A stretch of 7,209 nucleotides of DNA from Chloroflexota bacterium. Its GTDB lineage: Bacteria; Chloroflexota; Anaerolineae; Anaerolineales; Anaerolineaceae. The DNA is taken from positions 1-7,209 of the forward strand of contig JAJUJY010000195.1 of assembly GCA_029265085.1 (NCBI GenBank), read 5' to 3'. The translations under genes were made by a program, and so were the position numbers. Shown piece after piece: positions 1 through 6,486 of this stretch (its first letter is position 1; each line of letters begins with the position of its first letter). Under the pieces are notes generated by a model. The model ran no database searches. It saw only the letters and a program-made list of their open reading frames with translations, and was not told where the DNA came from.

Positions 1-808
1 CCATCAGCATGATTGTTGCGGCCTTACGCGAGAGCTGCAAAGCAGTGTTCATCGTCTGCTCTAACCCAACGCATTCATAGACCACATCAAAACCGTTAAT
101 TCCCATCTTCTCGCGGGCATAAACCACCGGGTCGTTGTCTTTCACATCCACATATTCATCCGCACCCAGCCAGCGAGCCAGTTCTTCGTTGGCGCGGCCA
201 ACACCCACAACCATCACCTTGCCCGCACCCGCGGCTTTGGCTGCAAACAGGCAGCTCAGGCCAATCATCCCGGGACCAACAATAGCCACGCTCTTGCCGG
301 TCATTTCACCGATCAGGCCGGTAGCATGCACACCGCAGGCCAGCGGCTCGGTTAAAACAGCCTGTTCCAGGGTGATCGATTGCGGTACGCGGAAAAGCTG
401 GTACTGCGGCACCACAACATATTCCGCAAAGGCGCCATCGGTACCAATGCCGTTGAATGCCAAATTTTCACACAGGTTGACGCGGCCTTCTTTGCACCAG
501 CGGCATTCACCGCAGACAATATTGCCGGAAGCGGTCACGCGGTCCCCGATTTTCCAATCAGTGACACCTTCACCGGTTTCCACCACTACCCCGCTGAACT
601 CATGGCCGAGGGTCAGCGGAGCCTGGCGGCCGGTAATGCGGTGCGGTTTGTTGACCGGAATCCAGACCGGGCCGTTATATTCATGGCGGTCGGTGCCGCA
701 AATACCTGCCCAGGCAACTTTCACTCTGACGTGCCCTGGTTTCATTTCCGGCACGGGGATTTCTTCCACGCGCAAATCTTTATAACCGTAATAACGCGCC
801 GCTTTCAT
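1..808 (-). CDS. Zinc-dependent medium-chain alcohol/polyol dehydrogenase, butanediol dehydrogenase-like (C-terminus cut by window edge)
   Basis: Cytoplasmic NAD(P)-dependent oxidoreductase expected to interconvert a secondary alcohol or polyol and a ketone. The 269 visible residues contain an N-terminal GroES-like catalytic domain and most of the Rossmann domain; roughly 80 C-terminal residues are missing. Catalytic zinc ligands are visible as Cys37 (GICGTD), His69-Glu70 (LGHEFSG) and Glu154 (TEPLACG). The structural zinc lobe is Cys99, Cys102, Cys105 and Cys113. The nucleotide loop is GPGMIG at 178-183. The GPVWIP...LTLGHEFSG segment at 46-73 resembles 2,3-butanediol dehydrogenases; sorbitol/L-iditol dehydrogenase relatives are the main alternative. 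The acidic residue that usually binds the NAD ribose after the second Rossmann strand appears to be Gly202, so cofactor choice is uncertain. The ATG follows the isomerase stop codon by 2 bases and has GGAGGG (818-823) 9 bases upstream, so it is the last visible operon gene. Family assignment is secure; substrate is not known. Confidence 0.93.
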   Translation of the reverse strand, partial: MKAARYYGYKDLRVEEIPVPEMKPGHVRVKVAWAGICGTDRHEYNGPVWIPVNKPHRITGRQAPLTLGHEFSGVVVETGEGVTDWKIGDRVTASGNIVCGECRWCKEGRVNLCENLAFNGIGTDGAFAEYVVVPQYQLFRVPQSITLEQAVLTEPLACGVHATGLIGEMTGKSVAIVGPGMIGLSCLFAAKAAGAGKVMVVGVGRANEELARWLGADEYVDVKDNDPVVYAREKMGINGFDVVYECVGLEQTMNTALQLSRKAATIMLM

Positions 809-810
809 GG

Positions 811-1791
811 TTATTTGCCCTCCCCAAAGGTGGCGCGGTAAAGCCACTGCAAAATCCGGCTGGGCGGTTGGCTGCGCAGTTCCGGTAACTTGGCATCAAA
901 TCCAGGTTGGGTCACTAAAGCGCGCGCAGACAACAGGAAGTCCATCGAGGCATCGCAGGCAGCCGCGGAGCTATCGCGGTAGGGGTATAAATCAATCGAA
1001 TACCAGCCTTCGTAACCGAGTTTTTCCAGCCAGTACATCAATTCGATATACTGCGGCCAGTGAACGGTTCCCACCGGCATATCATCGTCCGAGTAGCCGT
1101 AGTTATCATTAAAATGCAGGTGGAACAGGCGGTTTTCGCGCTGCAATACACAGGCAATTTCGGCCGGATTTTCGCGGGCATTCAACGCATGACCAACATC
1201 CAGGCAGACGCCTACATTTTCCATGCCTGTTGCGTAGGCCAGACCCAGCGCCTTGCCGCCGGAATTGACCAGGCAGTTCATCTTCGGTTCACTGATCTTA
1301 TATTCCACCGCCAGGCGGATATCTTTGCGGTAGCTGGCGCACTCGCGCAGCCCTTCCACCAGCCAGGTCCAGGCCTGGGCATAATCCATCTGGAAGGCGT
1401 AATCAAAACCATCCTGTCCAAGCCACAAATTGACTGTATTAATCCCTAACTCGGCAGCGCAATCCATCGCCTCTTTGGTCAGGCGGATAGCTTTGGCGCG
1501 GCGTTCCGGTTCCGGCGAGCTGAACGAGCCGCTGGCCCATTCTGCATCGCAGACCAGTTCAACGCCCATCGCGGAAAGTGCTAAACCGTGCTTTTGTAAC
1601 AACAGTTTGAATTCATCCACCGTGGCGAGATTTACATCATTCGGAAAGGTCACTTCTACCGCATTGACACCATTAATTTTCGCGATTTCAGCTACCCGTT
1701 CCGGCAGGCGCAGATAAGGTTTGTACCCGTTACCAACATAACGGTCGCTGCCCATGCCAAATACCCAGACACCAATACTGTATCCCTTCAT
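811..1791 (-). CDS. TIM-barrel sugar isomerase/epimerase (AP_endonuc_2 fold) with an L-rhamnose isomerase-like metal site
   Basis: A 326-residue cytoplasmic protein of the xylose isomerase-like TIM-barrel superfamily, expected to convert an aldose to a ketose or epimerise a ketose. Candidate metal ligands lie on successive strands: Glu163 (VEYK), Asp198 and His201 (CLDVGH), His226 (HLHFND) and Asp267 (SIDLYP), with an acidic triplet Asp235-237. The spacing of EYK, DxGH, HFND and the DDD triplet closely follows Pseudomonas stutzeri L-rhamnose isomerase, recalled from memory, including its second metal-site residues. That enzyme is about 100 residues longer, so this is a related but distinct subfamily; a D-tagatose 3-epimerase-like role is the alternative. 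Residues after about 290 form an extra tail. The ATG at 1791 is chosen because GAGGA (1800-1804) lies 8 bases upstream and homology starts at MKGYSIG; the upstream in-frame ATG would overlap livF by 74 bases. It starts 19 bases after livF. The fold is secure, the substrate unknown. Confidence 0.9.
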   Translation of the reverse strand: MKGYSIGVWVFGMGSDRYVGNGYKPYLRLPERVAEIAKINGVNAVEVTFPNDVNLATVDEFKLLLQKHGLALSAMGVELVCDAEWASGSFSSPEPERRAKAIRLTKEAMDCAAELGINTVNLWLGQDGFDYAFQMDYAQAWTWLVEGLRECASYRKDIRLAVEYKISEPKMNCLVNSGGKALGLAYATGMENVGVCLDVGHALNARENPAEIACVLQRENRLFHLHFNDNYGYSDDDMPVGTVHWPQYIELMYWLEKLGYEGWYSIDLYPYRDSSAAACDASMDFLLSARALVTQPGFDAKLPELRSQPPSRILQWLYRATFGEGK

Positions 1792-1810
1792 TATATTAAT
1801 CCTCGTTTTC

Positions 1811-2515
1811 TCAGGCTTTGCCCAGGTACACTTCCGATAAGTCACCGCTCTTGAGCAGTTCTTTGGCATCACCGCTGCGCTCAATCTTGCCAGTCGTCAT
1901 CATATACCCGCGGTGCGCAATGGAAAGCGCCTTGTACGCATTTTGCTCAACGATTAATATTGCCGTACCGTTGCGGTTAATCTCGGCCAAAATTTCAAAA
2001 ATCTGATTAACCACAATGGGAGCCAGTCCCAAAGAAGGCTCATCGAGCATCATTAAGGATGGGCGGGCCATCAAGCCGCGGCTGATCGCCAGCATTTGCT
2101 GCTCGCCGCCAGAAAGCAAACCACCGTAATGGTTAATCCGCTCTTTCATCCGCGGGAAGAAATTAAAGACAGTTTCCAGGTCGCGCTCAATGCCGTCTTT
2201 ATCCGTGCGCTGAAAAGCGCCAACCATCAGGTTTTGGTGCACGGTCAGGTCCGGGAAAATCTGCCGTCCTTCCGGCACATGGCTGAGCCCCAACTCCACG
2301 ACCTTATATGATTGGGCCGGGATCGGTTTACCATTGAAGGTAATTGTGCCCGAATCAGGTTTGTGCATGGCGGAGATCGTTTTTAACAACGTGGATTTAC
2401 CCGCCCCATTGGCGCCCAATACCGCCACAATCTCATGCGGTTCAACATGCAGGCTCACACCCTGTAAGGCTTTAATACCGCCGTAACTGGCGAATACATC
2501 TTTAATCTCTAGCAT
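1811..2515 (-). CDS. livF: LivF-type ATP-binding protein of a LIV/HAAT ABC importer
   Basis: One of two cytoplasmic ATPases that power the importer; LivF and LivG are expected to form a heterodimer under the LivH/LivM permeases. The 234 residues match the usual LivF length. Walker A is GANGAGKS at 34-41, the Q-loop region is EGRQIFPDLTV around 82-92, the ABC signature is LSGGE at 134-138, and Walker B is LMMLDEP at 154-160. The switch position carries Gln191 (IVEQN) rather than histidine. This is normal for LivF and separates it from LivG, so it is not damage. Its ATG lies inside the end of livG (7-base overlap) with GAGGAG (2524-2529) 8 bases upstream, which suggests translational coupling. 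Orthology to the LivF family is clear. Transport of branched-chain amino acids specifically is not shown and the gene neighbours argue for caution. Confidence 0.96.
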   Translation of the reverse strand: MLEIKDVFASYGGIKALQGVSLHVEPHEIVAVLGANGAGKSTLLKTISAMHKPDSGTITFNGKPIPAQSYKVVELGLSHVPEGRQIFPDLTVHQNLMVGAFQRTDKDGIERDLETVFNFFPRMKERINHYGGLLSGGEQQMLAISRGLMARPSLMMLDEPSLGLAPIVVNQIFEILAEINRNGTAILIVEQNAYKALSIAHRGYMMTTGKIERSGDAKELLKSGDLSEVYLGKA

Positions 2516-3288
2516 GGCTGCGTCTCCTCTTTACCCAGGTAGGCCTCAATCACACAAGGATCTTTGGTTACTTCCTCAGGGGTTCCGCGGCTGATCGTCT
2601 CACCAAAATTGAGGACAGTGATGCGGTCGCACAGGCTGACCACCACGTCCATGTGGTGTTCGATCATGAAAATGGTCAGTTTAAATTCTTCGTGCAGCTT
2701 GAAGATGAAATCTACCAGCTCGCGCGATTCCTCCGCGTTCATACCGGCGGCAGGTTCATCCAATAAAATCAGGCGTGGATTGAGTGCCAGGGCGCGGGCA
2801 ATCTCCAGGCGGCGCTGATAACCGTAGGGCAGGCTGCCCGCCTTGGCTTCAGCCACATCGGTCAGTCCCACATACCCTAACAGAGTCATGGAACGGTCGC
2901 GCATTTCTTTTTCAACCCGGTTAAAGCCGCCCAGGTGAGTGATCGCATGGAAGAGGTTGTACTGCGTATCCGCCTGGCAGGCAATAAAGACATTCTCAAC
3001 TGCCGACAGGTTGCCAAATAAACGAATATTCTGGAAGGTGCGGCTGATTCCTGCGGCTGCTACCTGGTAAGGCCTGCAGCCAACAATATTTTTTCCGTTA
3101 AAGACAATGCTGCCGCTGGTTGGTTTGTAAATGCCGGTGATGGTATTGAAGATGGTTGTCTTTCCAGCACCATTTGGACCAATCAATCCGTAAATCTGGT
3201 GTTCTTCAATATCCAGCGAGAAATTCTGAATCGCTTTTACACCGCCAAAGGATTTATACAGTTCATTAATTTGTAGGACCGGCGCCAT
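2509..3288 (-). CDS. livG: LivG-type ATP-binding protein of a LIV/HAAT ABC importer
   Basis: The second ATPase subunit, 259 residues, full length for LivG. Walker A is GPNGAGKT at 37-44, the Q-loop glutamine is Gln86 in ISRTFQNIRLF, Walker B is LILLDEP at 173-179 followed by the AAGMN D-loop, and the switch histidine is His211 (IEHHMD). The signature is LPYGYQRRLEIARAL from about 153. The canonical SGGQ is thus replaced by YGYQ, close to the YGQQ usual in LivG. An insertion at about 103-125 (after NVFIAC) is the LivG-specific segment. The ATG follows the livM stop by 2 bases with AAAGGA (3297-3302) 8 bases upstream. Its stop codon lies inside the start region of livF. All catalytic motifs are intact, so the gene should be functional. 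Confidence 0.96.
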   Translation of the reverse strand: MAPVLQINELYKSFGGVKAIQNFSLDIEEHQIYGLIGPNGAGKTTIFNTITGIYKPTSGSIVFNGKNIVGCRPYQVAAAGISRTFQNIRLFGNLSAVENVFIACQADTQYNLFHAITHLGGFNRVEKEMRDRSMTLLGYVGLTDVAEAKAGSLPYGYQRRLEIARALALNPRLILLDEPAAGMNAEESRELVDFIFKLHEEFKLTIFMIEHHMDVVVSLCDRITVLNFGETISRGTPEEVTKDPCVIEAYLGKEETQPC

Positions 3289-3290
3289 AG

Positions 3291-4178
3291 CTATGATCCT
3301 TTCGCTTCAACTGGTTGGGTCTTTTTCTTCAAGCCAGCCAGCTTGGAGCGGACCCAGGTGAGAGAAAATTCTTTATAGCCCATCAGACCAGCAGGCCGCA
3401 GGGTGATAATCAAAACCACAGCCAGACCGTAGAGCAGCATGCGGTACATTGAGGCATCGCGGAAGAGTTCCGGCAGCACGGTTAGCAAAATCGTTGCCAA
3501 TACAGAACCGGTCAATGAACCTAAACCGCCGATAACCACCGTAATCGTGAACTCTGCACTTTTATCCAGATTGAACATGACCGGGGCAATAAAGCTGAGG
3601 TAATGGGCATACAACGCACCAGCCCAACCCGCAAACATTGCGCTCATCACAAAAGACATGTTCTTGAATTTTGCGGTGTCAATACCGATTGCTTCGGCGG
3701 CCACTTCTTGCTCGCGAATGGCCATCAGATTGCGGCCGTATTTCGAGTGGAGGAAGTTCCAGGCTATTGCAATCGCCAGCACCACCGAGACCGCCACCAC
3801 AAACAGGTTGGTATGCGATGGGATACTGGGTAAACCGCGTGCGCCGCCCGTAATGCCATCGGCATATTCCAGAATAACGCGCACACTTTCCCCAAAGCCC
3901 AGGGTGGCAATTAAGAAATAGTCACCTTTCAACCCCAGGGTGAGTTTTCCCAGCAGGAAAGCCACCAATCCGGTAAAAACAATGGCGATCAGAATGGAGA
4001 CCACAAACGGCAGGCCCAATTTGACGCTGCACAAAGCAGCCGCGTAGGCACCCAGGGCCATAAAACCAGCGTTTCCAAAAGAAAACAACCGGGTAAAACC
4101 AGTCAGGATCGATACACCCAAAACGGCGATGATATTGATCCCAACCAGGATGAGAATACCTTCTACATAACCAGACAT
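3291..4178 (-). CDS. livM: LivM-type inner-membrane permease of a LIV/HAAT ABC importer
   Basis: Integral membrane permease of 295 residues with about eight to ten hydrophobic segments. It is expected to pair with LivH to form the translocation pore. Family marks are LTGFTRLFSFGNAGFMALGAY at about 25-45, TGGARGLPSIP at about 110-120, the cytoplasmic coupling loop SKYGRNLMAIREQEVAAEAIGID at 145-167, and VVIGGLGSLTGSVL at 214-227. The C-terminus LRPAGLMG is followed by a short, lysine-rich cytoplasmic tail. The ATG has AAGGAG (4191-4196) 12 bases upstream. It lies 38 bases after livH and 2 bases before livG, in a tight operon. LivM proteins of enterobacteria are longer at the N-terminus, whereas this compact form of about 290-330 residues is common elsewhere. 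No broken or missing motif was seen. Confidence 0.95.
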   Translation of the reverse strand: MSGYVEGILILVGINIIAVLGVSILTGFTRLFSFGNAGFMALGAYAAALCSVKLGLPFVVSILIAIVFTGLVAFLLGKLTLGLKGDYFLIATLGFGESVRVILEYADGITGGARGLPSIPSHTNLFVVAVSVVLAIAIAWNFLHSKYGRNLMAIREQEVAAEAIGIDTAKFKNMSFVMSAMFAGWAGALYAHYLSFIAPVMFNLDKSAEFTITVVIGGLGSLTGSVLATILLTVLPELFRDASMYRMLLYGLAVVLIITLRPAGLMGYKEFSLTWVRSKLAGLKKKTQPVEAKGS

Positions 4179-4216
4179 TGGTAACCTTATCTCCTTGAAA
4201 CCAAAATCATCCTGCT

Positions 4217-5089
4217 TTAAGCTTTGTCTTCCACAGCTTTGCCCATCAACCCGGTTGGGCGGACAAGCAGCACGGTCACCAGCAGGCTGAAGGTGAATAA
4301 ATCGCGCAAGCCTGCATTAATGTACCCGGAAACCAGCACTTCCATGACACCGATGAATATCGCACCGATAATTGCGCCAGGAATAGAGCCTAACCCGCCA
4401 AATACGGAAGCAATAAACGCTTTCAAGGCAACGTTACCCATTTGAGGGTAAACGGTATATTTCAAGCCCAACAACAAACCGGCCACGCCCGCCAGTGCAC
4501 CAGCAAGGAAGAAGACCAGCATGATGTATTTATCTACATTAATACCCAGTAATCCAGCCACGCGCATATTGGATGCGCATGCCTTAACCGCCAGGCCAAA
4601 CTTGGTTTTGGTCACTAAGAACGATAAGATCGCAATGGCTAATATCGCCACACCTAAAGAAATCAGGTCCAACACACCGATGCGCAGGGCACCGATTTCC
4701 AGAGCTTTAATCGGGACAACCGGAGGGAAGGTTTTGAATTTCGGGCCAATAACAACCATAACCAGGTTTTGCAGCACAACCGAAAGGCCCATTGCCGCAA
4801 TCATCAGGAACATGGTCGGAGAGTTATTTTTGCGAATCCGGCGATACGCAAGGCGCTCATTGAGAACGCTCAGCAGGCCAGCGCCAATAATTGCCAACAG
4901 CGCCACTGCCCAAAACGGAAGATGCATCGAGGCAAAAGTAAGAAAACCAATATAGGCACCGACCATTGCTACATCGCCATGAGCCCAGTTGGAAAAGCCC
5001 AACAAGCTATAAATCACCGCATAGCCGGTTGCCATCAGAGCATAAATCCCCCCGATTGAGATACCGTTGATCAACTGCTGAAGTAACAT
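4217..5089 (-). CDS. livH: LivH-type inner-membrane permease of a LIV/HAAT ABC importer
   Basis: Integral membrane permease of 290 residues and partner of LivM. It begins with the family-typical MLLQQLINGISIGGIYALMATGY and continues GFSNWAHGD (31-39). The coupling loop is KTKFGLAVKACASNMRVAGLLGI around 161-183. The conserved late motif FIASVFGGLGSIPGAIIGA is at 225-243 and the C-terminus is RPTGLMGK. The frame is open to a TTG at 5113, eight codons earlier. The ATG at 5089 is preferred because homology starts there and the only good ribosome-binding site, AGGGAG (5103-5108), lies 13 bases before it and downstream of that TTG. The 89-base gap to the binding-protein gene holds a strong hairpin (5131-5160), which may lower expression of livH relative to the binding protein. 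Confidence 0.95.
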   Translation of the reverse strand: MLLQQLINGISIGGIYALMATGYAVIYSLLGFSNWAHGDVAMVGAYIGFLTFASMHLPFWAVALLAIIGAGLLSVLNERLAYRRIRKNNSPTMFLMIAAMGLSVVLQNLVMVVIGPKFKTFPPVVPIKALEIGALRIGVLDLISLGVAILAIAILSFLVTKTKFGLAVKACASNMRVAGLLGINVDKYIMLVFFLAGALAGVAGLLLGLKYTVYPQMGNVALKAFIASVFGGLGSIPGAIIGAIFIGVMEVLVSGYINAGLRDLFTFSLLVTVLLVRPTGLMGKAVEDKA

Positions 5090-5178
5090 GATATTAATTG
5101 GACTCCCTGGCAATAGGTTGGTTGAAGATGTGTGAGGAGAGCGTTTCCGCCCTCCTCACAATGGCATTCAGTGTTGAC
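5090..5178 (-). other. Intercistronic spacer between binding-protein gene and livH
   Basis: This 89-base spacer holds the hairpin at 5131-5160 and the livH ribosome-binding site AGGGAG (5103-5108). Between them lies a pyrimidine- and A-rich stretch without a uridine run. No small ORF with its own ribosome-binding site was found. Confidence 0.7.
5131..5160 (-). promoter_or_regulatory. 13-bp intercistronic hairpin with GAAA tetraloop
   Basis: Read on the minus (coding) strand, arms 5148-5160 and 5131-5143 pair over 13 bp with one G-U wobble, closed by the loop GAAA (5144-5147). GAAA is a GNRA tetraloop, a particularly stable RNA loop that forms only on the coding-strand transcript (the opposite strand would have UUUC). 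It starts 18 bases past the binding-protein stop codon. No uridine tract follows, so it is not a standard intrinsic terminator. The usual role of such hairpins after binding-protein genes is to protect the upstream mRNA from 3' exonucleases or to set the binding-protein to permease ratio. That role is inferred here. Confidence 0.75.
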
Positions 5179-6324
5179 TTATTTGAATTCGCCGAACCAA
5201 ACGAACTGGCCACCTTCTACCTTGTAGATGTTGGCAGGTTTGGCAGGATTGTGGGTGGCAGGATCCACGGACATGGAACCCATCAGGCCCTTGAACTCAG
5301 TGGTCTGCTCGAGAGCATCCCGCAGGGCAGCGCGGTCGATCTTGCCAGCGCGCTCGAGGGCGTCTTTGATCCAGTACAGACCGTCATGGCCGAACAGAGC
5401 TTCGGTTTCGGGAGCAATGTTGAACTTGGCTTGGTAGGCTTCGGCGTACGGCTTGGTTACCGGGTTTGCGAAGGAAGGCTGGGAGGTGTAGTAGGAACCT
5501 TCCAGAGCTTCACCAGCCATGGTCAGCAGTTCTTTGGAGTCCCAACCATCGCCACCGAGCATGGTGGAGGTGATGCCCAATTCACGGGCCTGGTTGGCGA
5601 TCAGGGCAACGTCTTTGTAGATCCACGGAACCAGGATAACATCGGGGTTCAGGGGCTGGATCTTGGAAAGCTGGGAGCGGAAATCATTGTCGCCAGAGTG
5701 GGCTTCCACGGTGATGACGATCTGGCCGCCGCCGGCTTCGAACTTCTTGGTGAAGTAGTCAGCCAAACCGGTGGAGTAGTCAGAACCCTGGTCCAAAATG
5801 ATGGCAGCGGTCTTTGCTTTGAGTTCGTTCAGCGCGAAGGAACCCAGAACTTCACCCTGGAAGGGATCAATGAAGCCGATGCGGAAGGAATAGGGGTGCA
5901 GCTTACCATTCTCGTCCACGGTAACTTTGGGGTTGGAGGCGGCGGTGGCGATTAGGGGAACGCCAGCTTCGTCTGCAACAGGAGCCATCGGGATATTGCA
6001 GGAAGAGAAATTGGTACCAACAACTGCGATTACGCCTTCGTCAATCAGTTTCTTGAACGCGTTCACGGAGTCAATCGGTTGGCCGCGACCGTCGAGGCCA
6101 ATGATTTCAACTTTTTTGCCCAGGATACCGCCGTTGGCATTGATTTCTTCAGCGGTCAAGAGCATACCGTTCAGGCCAGCCTGGCCCCACACTGCGGTTT
6201 CACCGGACAGAGCGCCAATGTAACCGATCTTGATGGTCTCGTCAGCGGCAGGCTTGCTTTGGCAGCCAACCAGTGCCATGGAAAGCACACAGACGAGCAA
6301 TACGAGGTTGATCAACTTCTTCAT
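5179..6324 (-). CDS. LIV/HAAT-type extracytoplasmic substrate-binding lipoprotein (LivJ/LivK-like)
   Basis: A 381-residue solute receptor that captures the substrate outside the membrane and delivers it to LivH/LivM. It has a lipoprotein signal peptide: MKK, a hydrophobic stretch at 4-19, and lipobox LVGC ending at Cys21, the probable lipidated residue. The mature part is a type I periplasmic-binding fold (Peripla_BP_6), starting IKIGYIGALSGETAVWG. By eye against E. coli LivJ (from memory), Ser107, Ala128, Ser130 and Asp259 fall where LivJ has Ser79, Ala100, Thr102 and Glu226, the head-group contacts. Tyr183 lies in the SDYSTG hinge motif. The ATG has AAGGAG (6337-6342) 12 bases upstream. Codon choice looks more biased (AAC, TTC and GGC/GGT favoured) than in neighbouring genes, as expected of a highly expressed receptor; I did not count this. 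Substrate is unresolved: family precedent favours amino acids or amides, but the neighbours suggest a sugar-related compound. Confidence 0.95.
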   Translation of the reverse strand: MKKLINLVLLVCVLSMALVGCQSKPAADETIKIGYIGALSGETAVWGQAGLNGMLLTAEEINANGGILGKKVEIIGLDGRGQPIDSVNAFKKLIDEGVIAVVGTNFSSCNIPMAPVADEAGVPLIATAASNPKVTVDENGKLHPYSFRIGFIDPFQGEVLGSFALNELKAKTAAIILDQGSDYSTGLADYFTKKFEAGGGQIVITVEAHSGDNDFRSQLSKIQPLNPDVILVPWIYKDVALIANQARELGITSTMLGGDGWDSKELLTMAGEALEGSYYTSQPSFANPVTKPYAEAYQAKFNIAPETEALFGHDGLYWIKDALERAGKIDRAALRDALEQTTEFKGLMGSMSVDPATHNPAKPANIYKVEGGQFVWFGEFK

Positions 6325-6336
6325 CTTTTTACAATT

Positions 6337-6342
6337 CTCCTT
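6337..6342 (-). promoter_or_regulatory. Ribosome-binding site of the binding-protein gene
   Basis: On the minus strand this reads AAGGAG within AAAGGAGAA, 12 bases before the ATG at 6324. It supports that start, which also gives an intact lipoprotein signal peptide. Confidence 0.8.
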
Positions 6343-6437
6343 TAAAGATTTGAGGGGGATAAATTGGAGTTGGTTGAGATAGGTTCAAAATAGGTACACG
6401 CGTTGATGGTTCTTTGACTCGTAAACCTCCTGTATTT

Positions 6438-6460
6438 TTGGGCAGGCTAACGCCTCCCAA
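6438..6460 (-). promoter_or_regulatory. Bulged hairpin in the binding-protein leader
   Basis: On the minus strand, TTGGGAGGC (6452-6460) pairs with GCCT-G-CCCAA (6438-6447). This gives 9 bp with one bulged G (6443) and a GTTA loop (6448-6451). Five A residues, not a U tract, follow the 3' arm, so it is not an intrinsic terminator. It lies just before an AGGAGG sequence. It may be a leader structure or an operator half-site; function is not established. Confidence 0.4.
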
Positions 6461-6486
6461 CAGCCAACGGTATTGGGATTGAACTC

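Noticed and set aside
135..841. Plus-strand ORFs of 216 and 153 codons opposite the dehydrogenase
   Set aside because: The minus-strand frame has every zinc and nucleotide motif of the dehydrogenase; the plus frames overlap each other and show no recognisable domain.
1792..1884. 31-codon N-terminal extension of the isomerase from an upstream ATG
   Set aside because: It would overlap livF by 74 bases, lacks a ribosome-binding site, and its residues do not resemble the TIM-barrel N-terminus, whereas the ATG at 1791 has GAGGA 8 bases upstream.
1981..1989. Loss of the switch histidine in LivF (Gln191)
   Set aside because: Glutamine at this place is usual in LivF proteins, so it is a family trait rather than a defect.
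4521..5059. Plus-strand ORFs opposite livH
   Set aside because: They are antisense shadows of a hydrophobic permease gene, with Arg/Asn/Ile-rich composition and no translation signals.
5090..5113. TTG start for livH eight codons upstream
   Set aside because: There is no ribosome-binding site before the TTG, and the only good one lies between it and the ATG at 5089, where LivH homology starts.
5131..5160. Intrinsic (Rho-independent) terminator after the binding-protein gene
   Set aside because: The stem is strong but no uridine tract follows on the coding strand (nor on the other strand), and the permease genes downstream need read-through.
5098..5955. Long plus-strand ORF (285 codons) opposite the binding-protein gene
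   Set aside because: It lies antisense to a gene with clear family motifs, has no family resemblance, no ribosome-binding site, and a glycine/valine/phenylalanine-rich composition typical of a shadow frame.
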